From CAVVWJ01 sp965652025 (GTDB taxonomy: Bacteria > Gemmatimonadota > Gemmatimonadetes > Gemmatimonadales > GWC2-71-9), in assembly GCA_965652025.1 (NCBI GenBank), contig CBFGTM010000005.1:1-64000 (forward strand): a stretch of DNA of 64,000 nucleotides. Direction: 5' to 3'. Below the pieces are notes generated by a model. That model did no database searches. It worked only from the letters and a program-made list of their open reading frames with translations, and was not told the origin of the DNA. Shown here piece after piece: positions 34,424 through 43,514 of the stretch (its first letter is position 1; every line of letters begins with the position of its first letter). Made by a program: the position numbers and the translations under genes.

Positions 34424-35754
34424 GCCGCGCCACTCACCAGGAAGTATGATCGACAGGCACCTTCCAGCAGATCCTGACTCAGCTGCGGTCTGGTCTCCCG
34501 GTACTTGGCGATGTCCTCGACATGAGAGATGAGATCGCGTGGATGGCACCCGCGAGGAGGTATCCCAAGCTTGTCGTAGAACTCGCTAAAGACGTACGCC
34601 ACCGCCTCGGACTGGTAGGTCAGCCCCTCCGCCGCGCACTGCGCGCGGAAGATCTGCTCGTACTGCTCCCGGGTCGGATCGGTGACCGGAATCTTGTAGT
34701 GGATTCGGCGCAGGAAGGCTTCCTCCACCAGCTCAGCAGGGTCGAGGTTGGTCGCAAAAATCAGCAGACAGTCGAACGGAACGGGGAACTTGCCCCCGGT
34801 ATGCAGCGTCAGGTAATCGAGCCTCTTTTCCAGAGGTACGATCCATCGATTCAGGAGGTCGCGGGGTGGAACTCTCTGCCGCCCAAAATCGTCTACGATC
34901 AAGACGCCGCCATTCGCCTTTACCTGGAATGGGGCCTGATACAACTTCGTGAACGGATCGTAGCGCAAGTCGAGCTGGTCCAGAGTGAGCTCACCGCCGG
35001 TGAGCACCACCGGCCGCCGGATCCTGACGTAGCGCCGATCATAGCTGGGCCCGCTCTTCCATAGCGACTCTATCCCGACAACTTGCTCCTCCGTCTCGAT
35101 CTCCTGGTGGTGGACCGGGTCGTAGATCAGCATGATCTGCCCATCCACATCCACCGCAAACGGCAAGTACAGCTCCCCACCCAGCAAGTCGGAGATTGCC
35201 TCAGCAATGGCCGTCTTGCCATTTCCTGGATGGCCGTACAAGAATATCGATTTGGAGGAGTTGACCGCCGGCCCCAAGATGTCGAAGATGGCTTCGTCCA
35301 GGACCAGGTGGCTGAATCCCGCGCGAAGAGACTCCTGGGTAACCTGCGCCAGTTTGATCGACTGAGCATGGATCCAGCGATCGTACTGCACCAAAGGCAC
35401 CGGTGCTGGGCCAACGTACTGGCTGGCCTCCAGGGCCTCCCTGGCGCGGTCCCGCCCCTCGTTGACCAGATCGAAGAGGTAACTACCCCGATGAGGCGCG
35501 GTTGTGCCGCGAACCTCAATGAACCTGCGCTGCTGGAGAGTCAGCAGCTCCTCATCGACCAGTGGAAACGGTAGTCGGACAAAATCGGCCAGGTACTGGC
35601 CGGTCCGGGAGCCCTGGACATACAGCACCTTGAGCAGCAGATCGCGAACCGCATCGGCCGAGAGGCCGGTATCAGCCAGCTTCTCCGGACTAGGCGGAAT
35701 GGCCAGCGACTCGGCAAGATGCGGCTCGTGAGATATCAATGGCGTGGCGCTCAC
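34420..35754 (-). CDS. AAA+ family ATPase encoded with the Tad genes
   Basis: The 444-residue protein has an N-terminal helical domain (about 1-150), Walker A YGHPGNGKTAIAEA near 175, Walker B LIVDDFGRQ near 281, a sensor-like LIFATNLDP near 325, and an arginine-rich FLRRIHYK region near 340. This is a MoxR/RuvB-like arrangement. It overlaps both neighbours by four bases at the end of the Tad run. Its job is not known from sequence: it could remodel a pilus or secretion component, but this rests on context alone. Confidence 0.82.
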   Translation of the reverse strand: MSATPLISHEPHLAESLAIPPSPEKLADTGLSADAVRDLLLKVLYVQGSRTGQYLADFVRLPFPLVDEELLTLQQRRFIEVRGTTAPHRGSYLFDLVNEGRDRAREALEASQYVGPAPVPLVQYDRWIHAQSIKLAQVTQESLRAGFSHLVLDEAIFDILGPAVNSSKSIFLYGHPGNGKTAIAEAISDLLGGELYLPFAVDVDGQIMLIYDPVHHQEIETEEQVVGIESLWKSGPSYDRRYVRIRRPVVLTGGELTLDQLDLRYDPFTKLYQAPFQVKANGGVLIVDDFGRQRVPPRDLLNRWIVPLEKRLDYLTLHTGGKFPVPFDCLLIFATNLDPAELVEEAFLRRIHYKIPVTDPTREQYEQIFRAQCAAEGLTYQSEAVAYVFSEFYDKLGIPPRGCHPRDLISHVEDIAKYRETRPQLSQDLLEGACRSYFLVSGAA

Positions 35755-36149
35755 GAGGCCGCTTCCAGGCTTGACGGTGGCGGAGCGGTTCTTGAAGGGG
35801 CGGTCCAGACCAGGACGTCGCCTAATCTGGTGCCCGATTCAGCCAGTGCGCCGCTCGGGAGCTCCAGTGCGTGAGCGGCATTCCGGTGCCAGCGGGTTCG
35901 GGATCCTGGCGGCAGGGAAGGGTAGAGGGCTATCACTGTGCCTCCCTGGTCCAAGAATGCCACGTCAAGCGGGAACCGCATGCCATACATGTGCACCGAG
36001 GCGCAAGGCGTCAGTAAGAGACCCTCTCCTGGCCCCGGCTCCGGTCGAGCCAGCATCCCCCTCAGCCGTGGCAGCCAGCGGTCCGCGATGCGGATCCGGG
36101 ATCCTAGCTCCTGTTGAGCCCGGGTATTGACCACTCGAACCAGCCGCAT
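35751..36149 (-). CDS. DUF192 family protein
   Basis: The 132-residue protein has the DUF192 pattern: RLRGMLARPEPGPGEGLLL near residue 29, the conserved SVHMYGMRFPLDVAFLD near 52, and ALELPSGALAESGTRLGD near 92. Function of the family is not established. There is no signal peptide, whereas many members are exported. It is embedded between tadC and the AAA+ ATPase with overlapping ends, a placement that suggests it belongs to the pilus transcript. Confidence 0.88.
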   Translation of the reverse strand: MRLVRVVNTRAQQELGSRIRIADRWLPRLRGMLARPEPGPGEGLLLTPCASVHMYGMRFPLDVAFLDQGGTVIALYPSLPPGSRTRWHRNAAHALELPSGALAESGTRLGDVLVWTAPSRTAPPPSSLEAAS

Positions 36150-37072
36150 CAGAGCTTACTGAACGTCCGGAAGATGGCGAGCGCGGACGGACCAATTACC
36201 ACCACGAACATTGCCGGAAACACCAGCAGCACGAGGGGAAACACTAGTTTGATGGTCGTCTTGGCGGCGGCCTCTTCAGCGCGCTGCCGCCGCTTGGTCC
36301 GCATCGTCTCCGAATGCACCCGGAGGGCATCGGCCACGGAGGTTCCGAAGCGATCAGTCTGAATCATCATGCTGACCAGCGATCGTATATCCGGCAGGCC
36401 GGTGCGATCGGCGAAGTTCTTGAGAGCCTCGTCCCGTGGAGTCCCCGCTCGCATTTCCAGGTTGACCAGGGAAAGCTGTTCCGCCATGACCGTGCTCACG
36501 TGCTCGATCTCATCGGCCACCCGCACCAGGGCTTGATTGAGCCCCAGGCCGGCCTCGACACAGACCACCAACATGTCCAGCATGTCGGGCAAGGCGAGCT
36601 GAACCTCTTTCTGTCTAGCCTTGAGCCGGCGGCGCACGTAAAAGGTAGGCCCGATCCATCCCAACGCCCCAAAGTACGCGACCGCAAGCATCACTTGGCT
36701 GGTGCCCACGCCCAACACTGGCAGACCAAAGAGGGCCAGGATGGGGAGCCCTCCGGCAAGGCTGACCCGGGTAGCCCAATAGATCGAAACCGCCCGAGGG
36801 TCGGAGAAGCCGGCCTGAAGCAGGAACTGCCGCACGGCAGTAGCATCGTTGCGACCGCCTCCAACTTGCTGCCCCAGGGTCTGGAGCACCTTCAACAGCC
36901 GCTCGGATTTGAGCTGGCGACGCCGCCGGGCCACCGTATCGTGCTGGTCGCCGAAGTGCTGGATCTGGTCCAGACGCCCGACAACCGAGTCGCGTCCGGG
37001 CCGGAGCTGCAGCAGCGTCAGGGCGAATAGTGCGACGGTCAGGCCGGTCAGAAGCAGAATTATCGCGAGCAT
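36149..37072 (-). CDS. tadC: Tad pilus inner-membrane platform protein TadC
   Basis: TadC is one of the two T2SF (GspF-like) proteins that form the inner-membrane platform under the Flp pilus. The 307-residue protein has a membrane segment at the start, two in the middle (about 110-155) and one or two at the end, with the cytoplasmic T2SF block MLDMLVVCVEAGLGLNQAL near residue 165 and DRFGTSVADALRVHSE near 240. It is followed seven bases upstream by tadB, the usual tadB-tadC order. Confidence 0.92.
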   Translation of the reverse strand: MLAIILLLTGLTVALFALTLLQLRPGRDSVVGRLDQIQHFGDQHDTVARRRRQLKSERLLKVLQTLGQQVGGGRNDATAVRQFLLQAGFSDPRAVSIYWATRVSLAGGLPILALFGLPVLGVGTSQVMLAVAYFGALGWIGPTFYVRRRLKARQKEVQLALPDMLDMLVVCVEAGLGLNQALVRVADEIEHVSTVMAEQLSLVNLEMRAGTPRDEALKNFADRTGLPDIRSLVSMMIQTDRFGTSVADALRVHSETMRTKRRQRAEEAAAKTTIKLVFPLVLLVFPAMFVVVIGPSALAIFRTFSKL

Positions 37073-37079
37073 GGACGGC

Positions 37080-38069
37080 TCAAATCTCGATTCTGATGAT
37101 CTTCCGGATCCAGAGGAACCCTAGTAGCTGCATCGAGATGGCAGCAACAATCAGGATTTTCCCGATCGGATCGGTGAACAGGATCGACATGTACTGAGGG
37201 TTCAGCATGTACAAGAGCGAAAAGATGATGATTGGTAAGGCGGAAAGCAGATACCCGGTCATCCTCCCCTGGGCGGTATACACCCGGATCTGCCGCCGAA
37301 TGGTGAAGCGGGCCCGCACCACAGCCGCCAGGTTGTCCAAAATCTCGGCGAGATTGCCGCCAACCTCGCGCTGAATGAGGATTGCCGTCACCAGGATCCG
37401 AACGTCCACCAGGTTGATCCGGTCGGCCAGGGACAGGAGCGAGTCCTGCAAGGGCAGTCCGAACCGTTGCTCCTCGAACACTCGACGAAACTCTCCTGCC
37501 ACCGGCTCCGGCCCGTCGTCAGCCGCCATCTTAAAGCCCGCCGAGAGTGGATGGCCAGCCCGCAGGGCTCGGCCCACCAAGTCTATCGATTCGGGCAGGA
37601 ACTCTTCAAAGGCGCTGAGTCGCTTGGTTCGCTTCCGACGGACATACATGGTTGGGAGCCATGCTCCCAATACAGTAGCCACGAAGGCGATGGGCACCGA
37701 TCGGGTCAGGATCAATGTCATGGTGCCCAGCCCGACTGCCGTGCCGAGGGAGAGTATAAAAAGAGTTTGAAGGGTCCAGGAGACCGCGGCCTGCTGCAGC
37801 AGGAACTCGGCGTCCTGGAGTTGAGGCACCCGGGAAACGAGAGGCCGAAGCCAGGGCGACTGCATGACCGCGGCGCGGAAGACAGTGGAGCCCTGCCCGG
37901 CGGCTCCCAGCGGCTCGTTGGCAAGCGAGCGGAGCTGATCTACCATGCCGCGCTTGCGCCGGTTCTCCTGGAGCCATTCCCAGAGGAACACCACGGAAAC
38001 GGTGGCCAGGGCCACCACGATGAAGGCGACCAGCGCCGGCAACCAAGTGCTGGAGGGCAGGTCTACCAT
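37080..38069 (-). CDS. tadB: Tad pilus inner-membrane platform protein TadB
   Basis: TadB pairs with TadC as the assembly platform. The 329-residue protein has a first membrane segment (about 10-30), two central ones (about 100-140), and two at the C-terminus. The T2SF domain shows ESIDLVGRALRAGHPLSAGF near residue 165 and EVGGNLAEILDNLAAVVR near 237. Its start overlaps the end of cpaF by seven bases. Confidence 0.92.
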   Translation of the reverse strand: MVDLPSSTWLPALVAFIVVALATVSVVFLWEWLQENRRKRGMVDQLRSLANEPLGAAGQGSTVFRAAVMQSPWLRPLVSRVPQLQDAEFLLQQAAVSWTLQTLFILSLGTAVGLGTMTLILTRSVPIAFVATVLGAWLPTMYVRRKRTKRLSAFEEFLPESIDLVGRALRAGHPLSAGFKMAADDGPEPVAGEFRRVFEEQRFGLPLQDSLLSLADRINLVDVRILVTAILIQREVGGNLAEILDNLAAVVRARFTIRRQIRVYTAQGRMTGYLLSALPIIIFSLLYMLNPQYMSILFTDPIGKILIVAAISMQLLGFLWIRKIIRIEI

Positions 38070-39502
38070 CGTGGCATCCCCGCGCGGCCATTCTCGGGGT
38101 TGGAGAAAAGGAGGGCCGACAGATCGATGCCGTAGCTCTTGAGCCGGTCGGAGAACCGAGGCCGAATGCCGGAGGCGCGGAATTGTCCGAGAACCTTGTC
38201 GTTCTCGGCGATTCCCTCGCGCTCGTATACGAAGATGTCCTGCATGGTAATGATTTCACCCTCCATGCCGACGATCTCGGAGACCTGCATCAGCTTACGG
38301 GAGCCGTCGGAAAGCCGGCTCAGTTGGATCACCACGTTGATGGCGCTGGCGATCTGCTGCCGCATGGCGCGCTCGGGCAACTCCAGGTTGGCCATAGAGA
38401 TCATGGTCTCGAGGCGGCTGAGGGCATCACGAGGCGTGTTCGCGTGCAGCGTCGTCAGGGAGCCGTCGTGACCGGTGTTCATGGCCTGGAGCATGTCGAC
38501 CGCTTCAGATCCGCGACACTCACCCATGATGATCCGGTCGGGCCGCATTCGGAGCGCGTTGATCAGGAGCATGCGTTGAGGGACCTCACCCTGGCCCTCG
38601 ATATTGGCCGGGCGAGTCTCCAGCCGCACCACATGGGGCTGTTTAAGCTGGAGCTCAGCCGAATCCTCGATGGTGACGATCCGCTCGTTGGCCGGAATAA
38701 AGGATGAAAGAATGTTGAGTAGGGTCGTCTTCCCAGCGCCGGTACCGCCCGAGATCAGGACGTTGAGCCGGGCCTTAACGATGGCCTTGAGGAGGGCGAG
38801 CATCGGCTCGGTGAGGCTATCGGTGCGGAGGAGATCCTCACCTGACAAGGCGTCACGCCTGAATTTGCGGATCGAAAGGTGCGGGCCATCAAGAGCCAGG
38901 GGCCTGATGATCGCGTTGACACGGGAGCCGTCCGGTAGTCGGGCGTCAACCATGGGAGAGGAGTCGTCGATCCGCCTTCCTACGGCGGAAACGATCCGGT
39001 CGATCACCTGGAGCAGGTGACGGTCGTCCTGGAACATCACGTCGGTCTTTTCCAGCCGGCCATGACGCTCGATGAACACCTGCTTATAGGTATTGACCAG
39101 AATGTCGGATATCTCTGGATCCTTGATCAGCGGCTCCAGCGGTCCCAGGCCAAAAATCTCGTCCAGCACCTGGACCACGACCGTGTCCCGCTCCTCAAAA
39201 TTGAGCGGCACCGACTCCTGAGTAATCAGGTCCTGGACGACTCGCCGGACTGCCTCGGCAACCTGCTGGCGATCGAGCCGATCGAGATTAGAGAGGTTCA
39301 GCCGCTCCAGCAGCTTCCGGTGCACCCGGCCTTTCACTTGTTGGAGTGCATGAATGCTTTGGGCGTCCTCTGTCACTCCGGTTTGGATCGATGGAGCGGT
39401 GGATGCGTTCGTGCCCCCGGTGCGGGCTGTTTCCCAGGGCAGGGGAGGTCGGTTGCCATTCCCGGCAGGAGGAACGCCAGTGGAGATCTTGGGGTCGGTC
39501 AT
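38063..39502 (-). CDS. cpaF: Tad pilus assembly ATPase CpaF/TadA
   Basis: This GspE/VirB11-type ATPase powers Flp pilus extension and possibly retraction. The 479-residue protein has an N-terminal domain with DEIFGLGPLEPLIKDPEI near residue 110, Walker A SGGTGAGKTTLLN near 255, RIVTIEDSAELQL near 280, the Walker B and His-box region PDRIIMGECRGSEAVDML near 325, and TGHDGSLTTLHANTP near 348. All nucleotide-binding motifs look intact. It lies between cpaE (three bases away) and tadB. Confidence 0.95.
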   Translation of the reverse strand: MTDPKISTGVPPAGNGNRPPLPWETARTGGTNASTAPSIQTGVTEDAQSIHALQQVKGRVHRKLLERLNLSNLDRLDRQQVAEAVRRVVQDLITQESVPLNFEERDTVVVQVLDEIFGLGPLEPLIKDPEISDILVNTYKQVFIERHGRLEKTDVMFQDDRHLLQVIDRIVSAVGRRIDDSSPMVDARLPDGSRVNAIIRPLALDGPHLSIRKFRRDALSGEDLLRTDSLTEPMLALLKAIVKARLNVLISGGTGAGKTTLLNILSSFIPANERIVTIEDSAELQLKQPHVVRLETRPANIEGQGEVPQRMLLINALRMRPDRIIMGECRGSEAVDMLQAMNTGHDGSLTTLHANTPRDALSRLETMISMANLELPERAMRQQIASAINVVIQLSRLSDGSRKLMQVSEIVGMEGEIITMQDIFVYEREGIAENDKVLGQFRASGIRPRFSDRLKSYGIDLSALLFSNPENGRAGMPRW

Positions 39503-39505
39503 GCC

Positions 39506-40765
39506 CTACTTCCTTCCTTCTTGGCGCTGCCTTTTTTTGCCTACGATGCCCTGAAACCGCGATGCCAGAAGCCGGCCCAGCCGTGAACGGTGCAAGGATT
39601 TGTCGACCGGCTTGCCGGTGATTTGGGCGGCGAGCCCGGCCAGATCTCGAGTGTAGGGAGAGCCACCGTTCAGAACGATGGGCTTTCCCGCGGTGACCGA
39701 GCTCGTCACCGCTTCGTAGTCGTTGCTCACCTTCCAGAACACCCTCATGCCGAGGCTGCGCTCCACGTCCTCCACTGAGACTGTATCTCTGGGATCGTAC
39801 CGGTTGAGGATAAGACGGATCTGCTCCTGACCTTTGGTGAGCACTCGTTTGAACAGCGGCATTCCGCGCTGAATGTTCCGCAAGGACTGCAGGTCGGCGA
39901 TGCCGATCACGAACAAGAGGTCGGCTTGTTCGAAGACTGCCAGCGTGGATGGCCCAAAAGAGCGGGGGGTATCGACAATGATGTAGTCATAATGCTGGCG
40001 GAGGAAAGCCAGAACACGACGGACCTGTTCAGCGGTGATCTGGTCGGCCTTGTCCGGCTCCACCGGAGCGGACAGAAGATCGATCCCCGAAGGATGGTGA
40101 TCGATGTATGACGCGAGCAGCCCGGCATCCATCCGGCGGAAGTTTTCGACAAAGTCTATCAAGCTGAAGCGGGGCTGGGTCCCTAAAATGAGAGCGCTCT
40201 CGCCCAGCTCGAGATCCAGATCCACCAAAAGAGTCTTCGTCTTGGTCATTCGGTGGAGCAGGATAGCGAGGTTGGTGGCAAGAGTAGTGGAACCGGCTCC
40301 GCCCTTGGGGCTGAAGAAGGAAAAGATCTTGCCGGGCTGGCGCTGTTTGTCGCTATCGGCCTTGCGTAGCTTCTGGGCCGAACGCATGGCAGCGGCGCGG
40401 AGATCCTCGGGAAGCACCGGCTTGGGGAGGTAGTCTGAAACCCCCACCCGCATGGCTTGCAGCAGCTGCTCGCTGGAGAGCACCGGACCAGTGGCTATGA
40501 AAAGCTGGCTTGGGTTCAGCTCTACCAAGTACTGGATTAACTGAAGCCCCAGGTCCTGATTCTCTTCCAGATCCAGAAAGATCAACTCCGGGGCGGCGGC
40601 TCGAAGAGCCTGGATCTGCTGTTCCCCCAGTTGATACAGGGGTACGTTGAGCTCCAGCTCCAGGCTGAGAGGCCGATCGGGGCCGCTCAGGAGCTGCTTG
40701 ACCTGGGCCACGAACGAGGAGTCGCTGGAGAGGAGACCAGCTCGCGACAGCAGTCCGTCAGCCAT
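39506..40765 (-). CDS. cpaE: Tad pilus localisation protein CpaE/TadZ
   Basis: CpaE/TadZ proteins combine a receiver-like N-terminal domain with a ParA/MinD-type ATPase and position the pilus machine. Here residues 1-130 resemble an atypical receiver (IFLDLEENQDLG), and the ATPase begins FFSPKGGAGSTTLATNLA near residue 155 with the deviant Walker A KGGAGSTT. DTPRSFGPSTLAV near 265 is the Walker B region. The ATG at 40765 was preferred to a TTG four codons upstream. The gene is 30 bp after tadG. Confidence 0.9.
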   Translation of the reverse strand: MADGLLSRAGLLSSDSSFVAQVKQLLSGPDRPLSLELELNVPLYQLGEQQIQALRAAAPELIFLDLEENQDLGLQLIQYLVELNPSQLFIATGPVLSSEQLLQAMRVGVSDYLPKPVLPEDLRAAAMRSAQKLRKADSDKQRQPGKIFSFFSPKGGAGSTTLATNLAILLHRMTKTKTLLVDLDLELGESALILGTQPRFSLIDFVENFRRMDAGLLASYIDHHPSGIDLLSAPVEPDKADQITAEQVRRVLAFLRQHYDYIIVDTPRSFGPSTLAVFEQADLLFVIGIADLQSLRNIQRGMPLFKRVLTKGQEQIRLILNRYDPRDTVSVEDVERSLGMRVFWKVSNDYEAVTSSVTAGKPIVLNGGSPYTRDLAGLAAQITGKPVDKSLHRSRLGRLLASRFQGIVGKKRQRQEGRK

Positions 40766-40795
40766 GACGCGGCGCAACCTGTATCACTATAGGTC

Positions 40796-42094
40796 CTATT
40801 TGATGAGCTGAAGGGTTCTTATCAGTGATCCCGTGCTGCCACCGCCGCTCCCGCGCCCGCCGACGAATCCGAGGAACCGCCCGGTGATCGGGTCCTTGCA
40901 TTGCGGACCCGAACAGCCTGGGGGACGCTTGTCCACAAAGATCCTTGCGAAATTATTGAACTGCAATGTGTTATCGCTGGGGCCTGTCATCTCGTTTTCG
41001 GGATCGTAGAGGGCCACTATGACCACTCGCGGACTATCCGGCAGTCCATCATGATCTCGATCGGGAAAGTCAGAATCCCTTACCCGGTTGTCGGTATCAT
41101 CCCACCATGCGTCCGGGTCGTACCCGATTCGCGTGTCCCAGGCCGGGCTGATCTGGCCTACTTGCGCGCCGTTGCCCGCCGCTGCGGGATACTCGGTGCC
41201 GACGGTCGCTAGCTCACAGGATACGTTGGCGATTTTATCGTGCACGATCTGGGCGCTGTTGGCGTCGTTGGTGGTGTATCCCCAGGCATAGTAGTTGGAG
41301 CTGACGGTGCCGTCCTTGGGTGATATGTTCATCAGCACCATCTGCCGGCCGTAATCATTGGTCTTGTGCAAAAAGGGATCAGATCCACCTAGGGAGTTCC
41401 TCGCCGCTGTGCCGTAACCGTAGTCTCCCTGGCCATCGTTGTCGGCATCGTACACGTCTACACCGGGATCGAACTCCCAGAGCTCCCGTTCCACGGAATT
41501 GCCGGTTCCCCCATCCAACCACCCGTTCAGCGCTACCTGGCCGTCGAGGTAACTCCAGAGCCCATCCGGAGTCCCCCGCTCTTCCGGCGGGTTGTTTCCG
41601 GAGCCAGCGATGTCATTGTTCTGCCACAGGTCCGGAAGGGCCACTGGCATGACACAGGAGGCAATGCTGGTCTCGTAGGCACGGGCCGTTGCCGCAGCAT
41701 TGACTGCCATGGTCGGTATGCCTATGGCATGGGCGAACCAGAGGTCCATCTGAGGACCAGAGTAGGTGACGGTAATCGTGTCGGGACGACTCAGATCCAC
41801 CGCGATCTGGGGGTTCGTTATCGGAATGTTGTGGACCGTGTGCTTCCCGGCGTACTCCCGCGCGCGCGCCTCGGCCTCGATCTGTTTGTTTACCAGAGGG
41901 TCTGGAATCAGGAACGCGCTGGCTCCTGCCAAGGCCGCGGCGTCCACCGCCCGCTGGGCCTCCGCCTTGGACGCCTTGATCATGCCGAAATCCACCGCCA
42001 GGGCACTCATCCCCAGGGCCAAGAACAACATCAGCGACATCATCACGAGGGTTACCCCGCGCTCCCTCCGCCGCCCCGATTCGCTGGACCGCAT
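40796..42094 (-). CDS. tadG: TadG-like pilus-associated protein
   Basis: The 432-residue protein begins with the TadG/TadE-type segment RGVTLVMMSLMLFLALGMSALAVDFG followed by KAEAQRAVDAAALAGASAF, which is characteristic of the Flp Tad family. The rest is an exported domain rich in Asp, Asn and Gly (for example DVYDADNDGQGDYGYG) that may bind calcium. The ATG at 42094 was chosen because an AGGAGG site stands directly before it; the frame extends further upstream. It lies between the secretin and cpaE genes. Confidence 0.88.
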   Translation of the reverse strand: MRSSESGRRRERGVTLVMMSLMLFLALGMSALAVDFGMIKASKAEAQRAVDAAALAGASAFLIPDPLVNKQIEAEARAREYAGKHTVHNIPITNPQIAVDLSRPDTITVTYSGPQMDLWFAHAIGIPTMAVNAAATARAYETSIASCVMPVALPDLWQNNDIAGSGNNPPEERGTPDGLWSYLDGQVALNGWLDGGTGNSVERELWEFDPGVDVYDADNDGQGDYGYGTAARNSLGGSDPFLHKTNDYGRQMVLMNISPKDGTVSSNYYAWGYTTNDANSAQIVHDKIANVSCELATVGTEYPAAAGNGAQVGQISPAWDTRIGYDPDAWWDDTDNRVRDSDFPDRDHDGLPDSPRVVIVALYDPENEMTGPSDNTLQFNNFARIFVDKRPPGCSGPQCKDPITGRFLGFVGGRGSGGGSTGSLIRTLQLIK

Positions 42095-42104
42095 ACGTCC
42101 TCCT

Positions 42105-43472
42105 CTAATGCTCCTGATAACTTCTCCACGCAGTATCCGCCGGACCACCCTTCATCTTCATATCTCCGGACCATTTCCAGGTCGCGGGCTCGCCAGTGGG
42201 CAATAGGGCTGGCGCGTCGCTCGGCAGCACCAGCTTGGGTGAGACCAGTACCAGAAGCTCGGTGCGCCGCTGCCGTGCGTCCTTGGACTTGAAAAACTGC
42301 CCCAGGATGGGAAGGTCACCCAGTAGTGGAATCTTGGTCGAATTGTCCGTCATGGTGTTGTCTATCAGTCCCGCGATGGCCAGGTACTGGCCATTCTTCA
42401 TCTCGACTTCGGTGTCCGCCCGGCGGCTGAGAATGCTGGGAATAGTGAACCCGCCGAAGACCAGGGGATTGGAGAAATCCAGCGCCGACACCTCGGGGGC
42501 GACCTTCAACCGAATGCTGCCGCTCCGGGTAATGGTCGGGGTGAATTTCAGGCGGATGCCGAACTCCTTGAAAACAATGGATACCGCGTTGTTACCGCCG
42601 CCCCCTTGCACCGCGGGATAGGGAAACTCCCCTCCGGCCAGGAAGGAGGCCTCCCGCCCCGGAAATGCGATGAGGTTGGGCTCCGCCAGGCTTTTCAATA
42701 GTCCCTTGGAGGTAAGGGCCCGGATCAGCACCTCGATGCTGGCATTCGCGTTGAAGAGGCCGAGGTCAACTACCCCGTCGGCGAACCCGCCGTCTTGCGG
42801 GTTGGTATTGGCCGACCCGATCCAGTCTCCGGTGCGGCTATTCAGGTCCTGGGGGTTGAGCGTGGCGAGCTGGGAGCGGAACTCCTTAATGGCGCTCTTG
42901 TTCACCTCAGCGAACCGGACCTTGAGCAGGACCTGAACCGCCTCTGGCGTGCTCAGGTTGTCCACAATAGTGGCTCCGGAGCCCTTGGCGATCTCTACCG
43001 CGCGGTTGGCCACGCTGGCGTCGCGCACCTGGCCCGAGAGCGTCACCACGTTGCCGCTGGCGACAACATCGATGCGCTCTCCCTGGAGCACTGAGGCTAG
43101 ATAGCGCTGGAGCCCAGGAGCGTCAGCCGTTACCTCCACCGAGTACAACTTGATCTGCCCCTGGTTGTCCCACAGGAATAGACTGGTTGTCCCCAAGGTC
43201 TTCCCGTTGATCAGGATCTCGGTAGGAGACACCACGACCGCCTCGGCGACCGCGGGGTCACCAATGGAGAAGCGCTGGATAGCTGTGGGATTGACCAGGA
43301 GCGCGGATGCGCCCTTGGAGACCGAGACAACCTGCTCCGGTGCCCGAACCACCCGCTGGGCCTGGGCTGAGCGACCGCTGACCGCCATAACCGCAACGAG
43401 AAGCGCACCGGCAATACACCACTGCCGGGCTGAGAGACAAGAACCGGTCTGACCGCGGCGGAGGCTGAGCAC
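42105..43472 (-). CDS. cpaC: Tad pilus secretin CpaC/RcpA
   Basis: CpaC forms the outer-membrane channel of the Flp pilus. The 455-residue precursor has a signal peptide (cleavage likely after SGRSAQAQ), an N-terminal domain typical of CpaC (LLVNPTAIQRFSIGDPAVAEA), a BON-like region (VVTLSGQVRDASVANRAVEIA near residue 140), and the secretin beta domain (about 230-430) with FLAGGEFPYPAVQGGG and VPLLGDLPILGQFFKS-type ending. The GTG start at 43472 gives the full signal peptide. Confidence 0.93.
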   Translation of the reverse strand: MLSLRRGQTGSCLSARQWCIAGALLVAVMAVSGRSAQAQRVVRAPEQVVSVSKGASALLVNPTAIQRFSIGDPAVAEAVVVSPTEILINGKTLGTTSLFLWDNQGQIKLYSVEVTADAPGLQRYLASVLQGERIDVVASGNVVTLSGQVRDASVANRAVEIAKGSGATIVDNLSTPEAVQVLLKVRFAEVNKSAIKEFRSQLATLNPQDLNSRTGDWIGSANTNPQDGGFADGVVDLGLFNANASIEVLIRALTSKGLLKSLAEPNLIAFPGREASFLAGGEFPYPAVQGGGGNNAVSIVFKEFGIRLKFTPTITRSGSIRLKVAPEVSALDFSNPLVFGGFTIPSILSRRADTEVEMKNGQYLAIAGLIDNTMTDNSTKIPLLGDLPILGQFFKSKDARQRRTELLVLVSPKLVLPSDAPALLPTGEPATWKWSGDMKMKGGPADTAWRSYQEH

Positions 43473-43514
43473 GAATCTTCCATGGCTAAGGGTCAGGATC
43501 TCTGGGGCGAAGGG

